From: Alphaproteobacteria bacterium
GTDB taxonomy: Bacteria > Pseudomonadota > Alphaproteobacteria > Rhizobiales > Xanthobacteraceae
Reading direction: 5' to 3'
DNA length: 51,353 nt
Assembly (NCBI GenBank): GCA_009781045.1
Contig: WQYW01000013.1
Location: forward strand, 1-51,353
The notes under the pieces are model-generated. The model saw nothing but the letters and a program-made list of their open reading frames with translations. It made no database searches and had not been told where the DNA came from. Of this stretch, positions 1 through 10,685 are shown in pieces. The translations under genes were made by a program, and so were the position numbers. Numbering within the stretch: the stretch's first letter is position 1; each line of letters opens with the position of its first letter.

Positions 1-428
1 ACTTTTTCCTGACTTTTTCATCTCTGGCACACCTCGTGTGGTTTCGATTGAGTGGCCACAGAATCGCACGGGTCATTCTACCGCGCTATGGGGGGCGGAC
101 CCTGTACCGGTTTGACGCTTACGTTCAGCTTTCCGAAAACCGTCTCGCTCGGGTTAGGGTCTGGGGAATCTGCCGGGACAAATTCGAGCGATGATTGTTG
201 AGTGTGTGTTTTCGCGTAAGATCAGATCTGGTGCCAGCTCAGGTATCGCGAAGATCACATATGGCGAAAGAGCCGTGCTGCGAAGGAGGAAGGCTCGGCG
301 AATCGCGACCTCCGAGCCTCCGGAATCCCGAGGGTTCAAGACTTCCAACGATTGATCTTTTATGGGGTGCAGCGGGCGCGTCCCTTTTGCCGTTGCCAAG
401 GTGGTGGCAGAGATTGCAGTATGCAGCG
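1..428. other. Gene-free left edge
   Basis: No open frame here looks like a protein. It lies 3' of the reverse-transcriptase relic on the minus strand, so it could hold the end of that intron, but I could not recognise a domain V hairpin. Confidence 0.4.
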
Positions 429-771
429 ACCGTCGGAATCCCAAGCGGACGCTTCTTGCCGTTCTTCCTGGGGATGCGGACGCGCAAATGTGGCATCAGG
501 CGATAGCGGTGATGCCGTAACGACCGCCGCCCCTCCATCTGGATGTTGAGGCAGACCAGGTCTTTGCCTCGCGGCACCGGCGTTCTTTTGCCGCGATTTT
601 CCGTAACTTGCGGCACGGCGAGCATCTTGCCGCTGTGGGAGCGAGTCAGGAGACGGGGCAAGGCTTGCAGCTTGCCCCGTCGGCCTCTCGCGGTGCCTTG
701 GCGACACGCATCTGGAGTCGTCTCGCATCCGGTTGGATCTTCGGTCTGGGACCAGTCGATTTGATCGCGTT
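429..771 (-). pseudogene. Decayed group II intron reverse transcriptase/maturase (N-terminal fragment)
   Basis: Minus-strand translation gives, spread over three frames, the ordered N-terminal signatures of group II intron-encoded (LtrA-type) proteins. First comes an IDWSQTE-like segment near 765, then [10 protein letters not shown] near 720, then [13 protein letters not shown] with [10 protein letters not shown] near 600-650, then [16 protein letters not shown] near 430-475. These match the family blocks [30 protein letters not shown] and [14 protein letters not shown]. At least two frameshifts separate the blocks. Nothing after the GIPT block matches, so the catalytic YADD half is missing. 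An intact protein has roughly 420-600 residues; about 115 codons survive. I see this homology directly in translation; no search was run. The intron RNA domains, expected to the right (about 0.8-2.0 kb), were not recognised. Confidence 0.8.
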
Positions 772-2136
772 CCGTTTCGGCGCGCGGGTGCGCCAGTTAC
801 TGACGGATCTGCCTCGGCTTCGCTGTCGATATCCGTAATCTGCTTTCCTGCGCACAACGATTGGCACACTTTCCTCGCCATGAATGACCGCGCGGAAGTC
901 TGGCCGCTTTGGCGGCGGGTGATGTTGCAACCCGTATCCCGACCATGACAGCCGCGCGTTGGCGTCCTCAGCAGTCCTCTACCGGCGAGTCCCATTGACG
1001 TTCCTTTCGGTTCGCCTGCCAGTTTCCTGGCGGGACTTGTGGCTTATCCTGTGCCGCACAAATCTCCGAGCGGGCGGTACCTTTTCTGTGCGCCGGCGGC
1101 TTCGAATGTCGTTGGTGGCGGAGATCACGGAGAGCACACCAGGCCGTGCAGCTTTTGGTTGAGGCCAGTCAGTACGTTTGGCTTGTTTCGGTGTGCAACG
1201 CCTGCAGAAGTTCACAGTTCACATACGTTGGTCGTGGCCGCTCATCCCGAGCGCCTCACCGCCGTTGTGCTGGCAGATTCTGCCCTGATCCTCGCGGCGA
1301 AGCGTACCGTGTTACCCCGGTGGCGACATTGTCCCAAGAGTTTCACACGGAGCTGTTGCGAATGCCGCATGTCTGGGCAGGGAACGGTTGAGGGAACAAG
1401 CGGTTTCATCTATTCGTTTATGCTCTTTTCCTTTGTAAAACAGAAGCTTATGGCACTTTCGGTCGCATGTGACGGGTGGGAATGGGTGGTCGCCTTCGTC
1501 GGAATACGCACTGAGCCTGGGGATTTTCTGAAAATTGGCGGATTTTGGCACCAGGCGGTCTCCCTTGATCCTGGGAACGCGCCCTCGGGGCGCTGGCGCG
1601 GGCGCAGGACATCTTCATCGCGCCCGGCTTTGCCGCGCCGTGAAGGAAGAATCGCTCCGGGCGGCTTTGAGGCAGCACCAGGGAATGAGCCACCCATGGC
1701 CCCAAAGAGGTTCCAAGCGGCCCCCAAAGGTACCCTGCGTCCGGGAAGTCCGGGAAGCGATGGAACCTGTTTCTGCCCGGCTTGTGCAGGTGCAACCGGA
1801 AATGATCACAGCCGCGTGATGGGGATCCTGCCTGGAAGTTTGTGCCTCACCGTGAGGTCGGCCGCAGATCCCGGAACATCGCCGCCGCGACCGGCTCAAT
1901 TCGGCCTCATTGCGGATGGCGGCGATGGCAGCTCGAGCTTTCCGCTCCGTTGATCATGGCGGGGGCATCGGTTATCAGGACGCGGTGCGGGAAAGGTTGA
2001 GGACTCGGGGTATTTTGATGACCGCGGAACGGGCCAGCAGTTCCCAGCTGAGGGATGCCCCGGCGGGCCAGGCCATGGTGAACATTGCGATGGGGTGCAT
2101 GTTGACGTCGCCCCATCCGGCTTCAGGCAGGCGTGG
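772..2136. other. Gene-free stretch right of the intron relic
   Basis: About 1.4 kb with only overlapping open frames of unnatural composition, rich in Arg, Pro, Gly and Cys. It is 5' of the reverse-transcriptase relic in that gene's orientation, so remnants of intron RNA domains I-III could lie here. A periplasmic adaptor gene, expected before the RND gene, is absent. Confidence 0.5.
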
Positions 2137-5100
2137 ATGATCTCGATCTCGGAACCGTTCATCCGCAGACCGGTGGGCACGATCCTGCTCTCGATCGGCC
2201 TGTTTCTGATCGGTGTCGTGGCCTATATCTTTCTGCCGGTGGCGTCGCTTCCCAACGTCGATTTTCCGGTGATTCTGGTCTCCGCCCTTCGTCCCGGTGC
2301 CGAACCTGCGGTGATGGCGGCAACGATTGCCGCACCTCTGGAGCGTCATCTCGGCCAGATCGCCAGCGTCGAGCAGATGAATTCGACAAACAGCCTCGGC
2401 ACCACGATGATCCAGCTGCAGTTCGCCTCGGGCCGCAGCGTCGATCATGCCGGGCGCGACGTCCAGGCTGCAATCAGTGCCGCGGCGACCGATCTGCCGA
2501 ATGATCTTCCGCTGCGGCCCGCCTTCCGCAAGATTAATTCGTCGACCATCCCGATCTATGTCCTGGCGCTGACCTCAACCACCATGACCACCTCGGCGAT
2601 CTATGACATTGCCGACACCATCCTGCTCCAGCGCCTTTCGCAGGTTCCAGGCGTCGGCCGTGTCACCGTCACCGGGAGCGATCAGCCGGCGGTGCGTGTG
2701 GCGCTGGATACGACAGCCCTGGCCAGGGCCGGCATCAGTAGTGACGACGTCCGCGCCGCGATCGTCAATGCCAATCCAATTGGCCCGATCGGGGCGCTGA
2801 ACGGCGCCTCTCAGAGCGAAGTGCTGGGGATGAACCGGCAGATGCGCTCGGCGGCGGAGTTTGGGGACATCGTGCTGCGAAGCGCGAACGGCAATTTTCT
2901 GCGCCTTTCGGACGTGGCCGGGATCCGCGATTCGGTGCGCAACGTGCGCTCCCTGGCCTGGGTGAACAACCGGCCAGCGGTGGTCATCCAGATCGAGAAG
3001 CAGAGTGACGCCAATGTCCTCGACACCATCGACCACATCAAGGCGCTGATGCCGGAACTGAAATCCCGGATTCCCGCGTCCATCGAGATCCTGCCCATGG
3101 TCGATCTCACCCGCGGCATCCGCGCCGGTGTCCTCGACATGGAGTATACGCTGATCGCAGCCGTAATCCTGATGATGCTGCTGGTCGCGGCGTTTCTCCG
3201 ACGCCTGGCCCCGACCATCGCCGCCGGCGTATCGGTGCCGCTGACGCTTGCCGGCACCAGTTGCGCCCTCTGGATCGCCGGCTATTCGATCAACAACCTC
3301 TCGCTCATCGCGCTCACGATTTCGGTGGGTTTCATTGTTGACGACGCCATCGTCATGATCGAGAACATGTCGCGCAATCTTGAACTCGGCAGGGTGCCCT
3401 ATCACGCCGCCCGGCATGGCGCAAAACAGATCGGGTTCACCGTCGTCTCCATCAGCCTGTCGCTGCTCGCCGTCTTCATGCCGCTTCTGTTCATGGACGG
3501 GTTCGCGGGACAGTTGCTGCGCGAGTTTTCTCTGACGCTGACCTTCACCATCATCATTTCGATGCTGATATCGCTCACGGTCACCCCCATGATCTGCGCG
3601 CACTTCATCACCGAGCGCCGAGGCGATCGGGCAAGGCGTCTGGATCGGGTCATGGATGGTGCCATGGCACGCGTGGTGGCATTTTACCAACGCACCCTCC
3701 GCGGCGCGCTGCTGCACCCATGGGCCACCCTGGTCGTGTTCGTCGCCACCATTGGTCTGACCGTGGTTCTCTACGTCGCCATCCCCAAGGCCTTTTTTCC
3801 CGCAGGTGACAGCGGCTTCATCTATGGCGTCACACGTGCGTCCCCGGACATCTCCTTCCAGGCCCTGACGTCCCTGCAGCAGGATGTCGCCGGCATTGTC
3901 GGCGCGGATCCCGCGGTTGCCACCCTGGGCTCTCTGATCGGCAACCAGGGCACCAATTCCGGCATCCTCCTGATCACCCTGAAACCGGCTTCCGAGCGTG
4001 GCGATGTGTCAACGCAGGAAGTGATGGAGCGGCTGCGCGAAAGGATCTCGCGGCTGCCGAACATACGTCTCTTCATGGTTCCGATCTCGGATCTTCCCAA
4101 CCCGCGACAGAGCGATTCGCAGTATCAATACACCCTGCGCAGTGTCGATCAGGCCGCTCTGCAGGAATGGGCACCGATCGTTGCCAAGCGTATGGAGAGT
4201 ATCGAGGGTGTGGTCGATGTCTCCAACGAGCAGAATAACAATAGCGGAATGCAGCTTCAACTGGCGATCGACCGGGACCTGGCGTCCCGTCTCGGCGTCA
4301 GGACGTCCGATATCGACAACGCGCTCAATAACGCCTTCTCGCAGAGGCAGATCGCCACCATCTACACGCCGCGCAACCAGTATATGGTGGTTCTGGAGAC
4401 CGATCCGGCATTCCAGCACGATCCCGCGGATCTCGATCGCATCTTTGTCGCCGGTGCCAACAACGCGCAGGTGCCATTGTCGGCTCTCGTTCGCCCCTCG
4501 CGCGATGTGGCGCAGCTGACGGTGTTTCATTCGCAGTCCTTGCCTTCGGTCACGATCTCCTTCAACCTCAGGGGCAACACCCAGCTGGATGCGGCGACCG
4601 CCAGCATTGAGCGGGCGGTTGCGGAGTTGCATCTGCCGGAAGGCATCCGTGGAGGATTTGACGGACTGGCGGCGCAGTCCAGCCAGGCGACGGCCCGCCT
4701 GCCGGTCCTGTTCCTGATGGCGGTGCTGACCATGTATATCGTGCTCGGCGTCCTTTACGAAAGTCTCGCTCATCCGTTCACGATTATTTCGACCCTGCCT
4801 TCGGCGACCGCAGGAGCCTTATGTGCCCTGGAGCTGACCAATACACCCATGAGCGTAGTGGCGTTTGTCGGCACCATCCTTGTGATCGGTATCGTGAAGA
4901 AGAACGGGATCATGATCGTTGACTTTGCGCTGGAAGCAGAGCGCAAACAGGATCTGTCGTCGCTGGATGCCATTCTGGATGCCTGCAGGACACGGTTCCG
5001 CCCGATCCTGATGACGACGCTGGCAACCATCTTCGCCTCGATCCCGCTCGTGGTGGCGAGTGGACCGGGAGCGGAGTTGCGTCGGCCGCTTGGGATTGCT

Positions 5101-5253
5101 GTGATCGGGGGGCTGCTGGTGTCGCAGATCCTGACCCTCTATACCACTCCGGTGATTTATGTCCTGATCGATCGCCTGCGGCTGTGGCGCAGGCGACGGC
5201 GCATGGCGCGGGCGACCGGGTCCGGATCTGTGGCGGGGCCACGGCAAGCGTGA
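2137..5253 (+). CDS. RND efflux transporter, inner-membrane pump (MdtB/MdtC-like, HAE-1)
   Basis: A 1038-residue proton-driven RND pump of the AcrB/MdtBC family, expected to export drugs or other amphiphiles from the inner membrane and periplasm. Length fits the family (about 1030). The N-terminus SISEPFIRRPVGTILLSIGL is TM1. The large periplasmic loops repeat in two halves. The proton-relay aspartates are in VGFIVDDAIVMIENMSR (TM4, near residue 410), and the TM10 lysine is in GIVKKNGIMIVD. I chose the ATG at 2137, which has AGGCAGG upstream and puts the canonical cytoplasmic N-terminus first; an upstream in-frame ATG at 2095 only adds an atypical leader. No adaptor (AcrA/MdtA type) or outer-membrane factor gene is adjacent, so the pump must use partners encoded elsewhere, or it is a stranded component. 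Substrate cannot be read from sequence. Confidence 0.93.
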   Translation: MISISEPFIRRPVGTILLSIGLFLIGVVAYIFLPVASLPNVDFPVILVSALRPGAEPAVMAATIAAPLERHLGQIASVEQMNSTNSLGTTMIQLQFASGRSVDHAGRDVQAAISAAATDLPNDLPLRPAFRKINSSTIPIYVLALTSTTMTTSAIYDIADTILLQRLSQVPGVGRVTVTGSDQPAVRVALDTTALARAGISSDDVRAAIVNANPIGPIGALNGASQSEVLGMNRQMRSAAEFGDIVLRSANGNFLRLSDVAGIRDSVRNVRSLAWVNNRPAVVIQIEKQSDANVLDTIDHIKALMPELKSRIPASIEILPMVDLTRGIRAGVLDMEYTLIAAVILMMLLVAAFLRRLAPTIAAGVSVPLTLAGTSCALWIAGYSINNLSLIALTISVGFIVDDAIVMIENMSRNLELGRVPYHAARHGAKQIGFTVVSISLSLLAVFMPLLFMDGFAGQLLREFSLTLTFTIIISMLISLTVTPMICAHFITERRGDRARRLDRVMDGAMARVVAFYQRTLRGALLHPWATLVVFVATIGLTVVLYVAIPKAFFPAGDSGFIYGVTRASPDISFQALTSLQQDVAGIVGADPAVATLGSLIGNQGTNSGILLITLKPASERGDVSTQEVMERLRERISRLPNIRLFMVPISDLPNPRQSDSQYQYTLRSVDQAALQEWAPIVAKRMESIEGVVDVSNEQNNNSGMQLQLAIDRDLASRLGVRTSDIDNALNNAFSQRQIATIYTPRNQYMVVLETDPAFQHDPADLDRIFVAGANNAQVPLSALVRPSRDVAQLTVFHSQSLPSVTISFNLRGNTQLDAATASIERAVAELHLPEGIRGGFDGLAAQSSQATARLPVLFLMAVLTMYIVLGVLYESLAHPFTIISTLPSATAGALCALELTNTPMSVVAFVGTILVIGIVKKNGIMIVDFALEAERKQDLSSLDAILDACRTRFRPILMTTLATIFASIPLVVASGPGAELRRPLGIAVIGGLLVSQILTLYTTPVIYVLIDRLRLWRRRRRMARATGSGSVAGPRQA

Positions 5254-5383
5254 CGGGCGAGGCAGGCGTCACGGGATTTGCTGTTTTTTGCGGACCCCGC
5301 GCTGGTGGCGAACGGCAGGGCGGCGCTGCGGGGTCGGACCGGGCGGTGTCGGGCGCGAGGCTGTGGCTGCGCGGCTTCGAAGT

Positions 5384-5959
5384 TCAAAACGATATCACTA
5401 CCACCGGGTCATCCACACGCACCTGCTCCGGGGCGGCGCGCATGGCACCCGGCATGCGCAATTCCTGGGCGATGTAACAGGCAGGGAACTCCCGCGCGGC
5501 GCTGTAATATTTTTCTATGGCACGATTATGCAGAAGACGAGCGGTGGTGATGCGCCTCTCGCAATCGACCAGTTGCCGGTGAAGCCCGGCAAATTTCGGA
5601 GCCACATGGATGGCAGGGCAGTGTTCGAGCGCGGAAAGCAGGTTCTGGATCAGGGGGCTCAGACCCAGCTCGGCATGCAGGCGCAGCTCGGGCGGGACGG
5701 AAGCGGCGTGGGCGCTGGCGTCGTTGAGGTTCGCCACGAGGTCGCGGTTATCCAGCCCGGTATCGCGGGCCAGTGAGAGCAGGGCAGGGAGGAGATTCTG
5801 GCGGCGCTTGAGATGGGTATCGAGGTCGAGGAACGCGCCTTGGCAGCGGCGGTTGAGCGCTGCCATGGTGCGGACGGCGCCGGCATGGATCCGCTGGATG
5901 GCCAGAGCGAGAAACAGGCAAAACGTGACAGCCCAAACCACCCATAACAGGATTGTCAT
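5384..5959 (-). CDS. LemA family membrane protein
   Basis: A 191-residue LemA-like protein. It has one N-terminal membrane helix (ILLWVVWAVTFCLFLALAI, residues 3-21), then a long helical domain with family features: LKRRQNLLPALL near residue 50, CERRITTARLLHNRAIEKYY near residue 133, and REFPACYIAQEL near residue 156. LemA proteins are N-out single-pass envelope proteins of unclear function, sometimes paired with TPM-domain or protease genes; no such partner is here. A good ribosome site (AGGGAG, about 8 bases upstream) supports the start. It is convergent with the RND gene, with about 130 bp between the stops. An AT-rich patch at 6025-6045 may hold its promoter. Confidence 0.85.
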   Translation of the reverse strand: MTILLWVVWAVTFCLFLALAIQRIHAGAVRTMAALNRRCQGAFLDLDTHLKRRQNLLPALLSLARDTGLDNRDLVANLNDASAHAASVPPELRLHAELGLSPLIQNLLSALEHCPAIHVAPKFAGLHRQLVDCERRITTARLLHNRAIEKYYSAAREFPACYIAQELRMPGAMRAAPEQVRVDDPVVVISF

Positions 5960-7249
5960 TCATTCGCTCCCTGTCCTGCTCGGAAAAAGGCAGGAATCAG
6001 CAATTCGGTGGAGCCGGGCCGGATGGTTAATAAATAATTGTAAAGAACCTGTACCATGAGCCGGATCCCGACGTGGCATCTGAAAGCCTGACTATAGGGC
6101 ATTGCAATCGACACACTCCAGCCTCATCGGCGGACGACGGCGGCGATTGGGGGAATGGCTTACAGTGTGTTGTATTATGGGTCGGGTTTCTGCCGGTCGG
6201 TGTAACCATCTGCAGATTTCGATCGCCTTGTGCGAGATGGAGGTCGGACGGGACGGATTGACGCAGAATTGATGAAAGCGGACCCGCTCGCGCAGCGACG
6301 TGCGCAGGGATGGAGCGCAGGCTGCCGATTTTGCGCAGGACTGCAAACCTGTGGCGCGCGCCCCTTGCGGGTCGGGCGGCTCATTGAGGGGGATTGAAGA
6401 GATGAAGCAGGAAGCCGCGCGCGCGTTGCGGCGGGCTGCGGCAGGCACTGCGAGGGTGGCTCAGGGCGGCAGGCCGTCCCGGGCTGCGCGAAGCGCCGGT
6501 GAGCTGCGGCGCGCGGGAAAGAGAGGAAGTGCTCGGGGCGCCTGTGCACAGGATTTGTGCGGCCGGGAGGGGGGCGTGAGTGCGGCAACTGCCGGAAGAA
6601 TTCACAACGCGGAAGGGTACCGGCTGCGAGTCCGCTGGTCAGGCAGGGTGCGAGCGGTGAATGTGCACGAGGTGTGCACTTGCGGGCAGTGGCGGAGCGC
6701 AGGGACAGGAGTCGGATTGTTGCCCATCTGGCGGGCGGATGCTGCGCGGCGAGCCGGGGTGGGGCGCCTGTTGAGGTTTTCGCCGGGCGTACTGTGTGGC
6801 GAGGCCGCCGATCCCTTTTGTTGTGGCTGGCGCCGTTTCCTCTGCCGCGCGGCCGGGGAGCCTTGAAGAGGCAGGTTGGGCGATGGCCGCTTCAGTGTCA
6901 GAGGGAGAGACGCCAGTTTCGCAGGCTGTGGACTGAAAGCAAGCCAGCCGGGCCCGGCTCGGGCCTTGCGCGGCAGGCATGAGCAGCTTGCGGCGAGCCG
7001 TGACGGCAGTTCGCCGGTTCTGTCGTCAGGCTTGCGGTGGGAGTCGGACAGAGGATCTGCCTGCCACGCCGGCCCATGGCAGTGCCAGGGGCCCGGCTGG
7101 CATATCGCCGGGCAAGGGCGCCGTCATCTGGCGGCCACAGCATTGGAACCTTGATTCACTTTGATCCGCCTTGCACAGCGGGCGTCGATCCGGTTGCCGG
7201 AGCGTGGCGTCAAATGACTGCGTCGTGGTGATTGAGGGCCAACCGGAAT
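5960..7249. other. Gene-free, G-rich spacer
   Basis: About 1.3 kb without a convincing gene. The plus strand is visibly richer in G than C, especially 6300-7100, and the open frames in every phase have spacer-like composition (Arg, Gly, Ala, Cys). Apart from the AT-rich patch near lemA, I see no specific element. Confidence 0.5.
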
Positions 7250-7468
7250 CTAGGCGAGGATCAGAGAGCGGTGTGCAAACTTTTCGGCAATGCGTCTTGC
7301 ACCCTGCTCGACTTTGGCCTTTTCACTCAGCATACGGGCCTCGGAGGCCAGGCGGACCGACAATTCATGATGGTGGTCACGCTCGCCATCGAGAGTGGCT
7401 TGACGTGCCTGGGCGGCATGATAGGCGGCGAGGTCACGATGAAGTTTGATATAATTCTTCTCGCTCAT
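7250..7468 (-). CDS. Small hypothetical helical protein
   Basis: A 72-residue protein, charged, without Cys, Pro or Trp, and probably all-helical (AAYHAAQARQATLDGERDHH, then LASEARMLSEKAKVEQGARR). Its composition is protein-like, unlike the Arg/Pro-rich frames around it. The start has AGGGGA and AGGA upstream. Short cytosolic proteins of this look are common as uncharacterised genes in Rhizobiales. There is no membrane segment or signal peptide. It is isolated, and the AT-rich DNA at 7500-7740 upstream is a plausible promoter region. Function unknown. Confidence 0.6.
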   Translation of the reverse strand: MSEKNYIKLHRDLAAYHAAQARQATLDGERDHHHELSVRLASEARMLSEKAKVEQGARRIAEKFAHRSLILA

Positions 7469-8264
7469 GGTGTCCTATCCCCTGTTCAAAATCGGCGAGG
7501 ATGATGAACGGGCATTCATGACAATTTGATGGCATTTAAATCTGACCAATGGTTTTCGGGAGCATGGCAGGATTGCGCCGAGGATCGTCAACATCTTGTT
7601 TTTACTGAATAATTGTGGAATCTGAGGTCGCTGGTTGCGGTTTTCGGTTGATAAAAATGAAATATCTGGAGGCGTGGGCGTCATGAACGGCACTATAATA
7701 TTTTGAACATTATTCAGTTCCGTTCGAAATCGACTCGTTTCCTGATTTCTGGATCGTGCCAGCGGGTGTTGAGCGGCGGGGCGCTGGCTGGATGGATACG
7801 CACATCCAAAGAAGCGTGCCAAAGAAGTGGCACCAGCCTGGTGATTTTTCCTGAGAATCGGGCGCGAGTGCGCGAACAGCGGCAATCACCGGCTCCGTGT
7901 TCGATCATCTCCGGCGGGTGTGTCGTCGCCGACCGAACGGCTCCAGACCGCAACCTGGCACCGCGGGATTGATGCACAGCAGCCGGCCATGGGCGGGCGC
8001 CGCGCGGCACGGTGAGGCATTCGCTTTGAAGGGGAGCTCGAAGGGCCTGTAAATGCGCAGCGCCTGGCTGTGATCGGGCAAGGCGTCGCCTCACTCACCG
8101 ATGCCGATCCTGGGGCAGGAGTGGCTGGCGGAAAAAAATGGCTCTGGATCCAGCGGGTTGCCAGGCTGGCCTGATTGCAGTCCTGAAAGGGCGGATTTTT
8201 TCCCCGGCGAGCGGCAGTTGTCAGCCAGGGCGGCAGGGGTGAAGCGAATTTGCAGGCTCGGCAG
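7469..8264. other. Intergenic region, AT-rich at left
   Basis: The left part (7500-7740) is distinctly AT-rich and probably carries the promoter for the small minus-strand gene that starts at 7468. The remainder has no recognisable gene. Confidence 0.4.
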
Positions 8265-8311
8265 GGCAGAACCGGTTCTGCCGGCCCTTTGCGGCAATAG
8301 CCGCAAAGGGC
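8265..8311. terminator. Twin perfect palindromes, likely terminator or RNA hairpins
   Basis: Two perfect inverted repeats lie one base apart. The first, 8265-8282, is GGCAGAACCGGTTCTGCC, an uninterrupted 18-base palindrome. The second, 8284-8311, has 12-base arms GCCCTTTGCGGC and GCCGCAAAGGGC around an AATA loop. They sit about 70 bases past the stop of the minus-strand gene ending at 8379. Neither has a T-run on either side, so a classic intrinsic terminator is not shown. Alternatives are a protein-binding site or a structured small RNA. Confidence 0.6.
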
Positions 8312-8378
8312 ATGTTCCCGATGTTCCCCGACTGGCACCCGGACACAGACCGCGCCTCTCGCGTAGTGGCGCAGTCCC

Positions 8379-8678
8379 TCAATAATCATCGTCCGGGTCA
8401 AGACCCTGGGCGATACGCACCAGTTCGGGCAGGCGCGCGATTCGTCGTGCCATGGTGCGGGCGTCCTGTTTCGACAGGCGTTTCGTCAACTCGCGGCGCA
8501 TCTGATTGTCGTCAAAATAGATCGAAGCCAGGCGCCTTCCGGTGGCGTCCTTGACCTCAAAGGCCTCCATATTTTCGGCCAGACGCCAGGGGGTTGAGAA
8601 CGGGGGGGCCGCCTCGTTCGGTCCGGCTTCGGCCGTCTCCCTGACGGGAGTGATCATTCGTTTCACAGCCTTGCGCAT
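8379..8678 (-). CDS. Conserved hypothetical protein, Rhizobiales type
   Basis: A 99-residue protein. The core EAFEVKDATGRRLASIYFDD (residues 39-58) reads as a beta-hairpin, followed by helix SKQDARTMARRIARLPELVR (residues 69-88). This resembles a short-protein family I recall as common in Bradyrhizobium and relatives (VKDANG..LAYVYFED....R....LT.DEARRIA..IAKLPELL), always uncharacterised. AAAAGGTG upstream supports the ATG at 8678; residue M9 is an alternative start. It ends in an acidic tail (DPDDDY). Function unknown. Confidence 0.75.
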   Translation of the reverse strand: MRKAVKRMITPVRETAEAGPNEAAPPFSTPWRLAENMEAFEVKDATGRRLASIYFDDNQMRRELTKRLSKQDARTMARRIARLPELVRIAQGLDPDDDY

Positions 8679-10353
8679 GCATCACCTTTTTTCGCAGGCA
8701 CCACCTTCACCCCTTGAGCAGGAAGCCCATCGCCCGGTGCTGCGGCACGGAGCGGCAGCCCATCTGATAGCGGTTTGCTCACGGAATTAAAGCCAGTGAA
8801 CATGAACAGAGGCAATATGATTAAATGACCGTGGCGGCTCCAACAAGGCGGATTCAATGTGAGGGCAAACCGGGCTGGCGGTGTGTGCCGCGCGTCATTT
8901 CCCTCGCCGGTTCAGGGAGGGAGGTTGAATCCTGGAAGGGCGGCAATTGCCGTCAGGCCCTTCGGCCTTGATGGAATTAATGTTTTTCAGGCGGCCGAAT
9001 CAAACCGGCGGCCTTTTAAATGAAGTCGGGTCCCAGCATTAACGGAGCCGAAAGACCTGCCGATCGCCAGTCGGTGGTCTGCCGCGCACAATGGGCAAGG
9101 CGGTCCGGTGCAGCATTTGCCCGCCACAGGACCGGTCGGATCCATCGCAGGATCAATCCTGACCAATAAAGGGCAGGGCGCAGGCTGGCGACGGCTTCCG
9201 TGGCGGCCCGGGGGGCGCGAAGGGGACTTGCCAAAGCGGGACTCCTGCCCCTCACCATGGCGTCGCGGTTTGTGGAGGCAACCAGGCCGGGAGGTGAGCA
9301 AGGTTTTCGGGACACGCGGATAGCCCGGGCGGGCCGCCTTCCGGGCGCTGGTTGGCCTCCTTTTCAATTTTCAACGGCGAAGGAGGACGGCTGGCAGGCG
9401 GCCTTGGCCGGTGTTGCCTGGCGTCAACCCTGGCCTGACGAGCCCCGCAGCGACGGCATCGCTGATTTCCGGCAAAGAGCCGGAAATTCGCGCACCGCAG
9501 GAGCTGGAGGAGCACGGAAAACCCCGGTGCGGGGAGAGAGACTGCGCCAGGGCGCGCTGCCACAGGCTGAGATCGGCGGCCTGGCTGGCAATGTCGCAAA
9601 AAGATGAAAGACGTCACCGGATGTCAGGGCAGCTGGTTTGCGGAATGGTAACTGCCCAGGTTGGACAGGAGGCAGCTCGCGCCCGGCTCGAAATCCGGAA
9701 AAAACCACGCCACGCCAGCCCGGATGGCGATCCATTTGCCACCCATCATCTCGCTGATGAAAGGCGTCTGTGCCTCGACAACGTGAAAAGGGGCACGGTC
9801 AGTCGTTCCAGAAATGGGACGTGGGCAGAAACGCGGAATTCTGAGTGACGCCGGAACCCGCCTGGCGCATCGCGCAAATTCCGTGGCGGCCGCACGGGCC
9901 GGGGGCCGCCGCCTTTGCAGATAGGGCTGAGGCCAGGACCCGTGTCGGCGTTGACGCACGCAGAAGGATGGATATTGGACCATCTCCTGCGCTGCGAGGA
10001 GCGAAGAGCGCGAGCCAGTGAGCCAGGGGCTGGCTGAATTCGATACGCCGCGCTGGCCGGGGCGAGGGGAGGGGGCGCCTGGCGTGGCGATCCGCGGTCC
10101 GGGAGATGGCATTCGGCCAGCTGCGGCCAGTTGACTGGAATTCTGCATACAACCCAAGCGCGCAGTCTGGCGTCGCCGGTGTGCGAAAGCTGAAGCCTGC
10201 GTGCGTCCTGCGGCCCTCCGTTCGCTGGCGCGGCAGGCTGTGCGGTGCGGGGACAACCGCACGCCGCCTTTTTCAGGGTGCAGATGGCATGCGGGCGGGC
10301 ACCGATTTTCAGGCTGTCGGCCAGGGTCGCGGAGATCGTTGATTGAAGCCGTT

Positions 10354-10390
10354 TGCAGGTGAATGAAACTCCTCGCACAACCCACGCCTG
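10354..10390. repeat. Diverged motif, copy A
   Basis: This is the weakest of three related segments. Shared bases are TGAA, then T..T...CACAAC, then GC.TGC. The GTTG left arm seen in the other copies is reduced to GTG. Confidence 0.4.
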
Positions 10391-10640
10391 CTACCTCACG
10401 CCTGCGATCGGCGCGGGACCGGCTGAAGAAGATCCTGGGAGCACGCGGCGCCTTGACGCATCCTTCACTCACGGGTCCGTGTGCGGACATGTGCGCTTCC
10501 GCCGTGGAATTTGCCCAAAACGCTGGCCGGCGCGAGGGGGAGTGAATCGATCAGCCGCCGCCCTCCCTTTCTTGGAGGCGGGCGGACGACAGGAGGCAGC
10601 GGCGGCTGTGCCGCCCGTGGCGGTCATCGATGTCGTCGAG

Positions 10641-10685
10641 TTGGCTATTTGTAGTTGTGTGAAGATATTTGCACAACGCTAGCGT
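10641..10685. repeat. Diverged motif, copy B, with a GTTGTG/CACAAC dyad
   Basis: Contains CTATTT, then AGTTG, GTGAA and ACAAC. The core has a perfect 6-base dyad, GTTGTG and CACAAC, 12 bases apart, as an operator or a small hairpin would. Confidence 0.5.

Noticed and set aside
1039..1953. 304-codon open frame on the plus strand
   Set aside because: Composition is spacer-like (Arg, Pro, Gly, Cys), no ribosome site or domain, and it overlaps several similar frames on the other strand.
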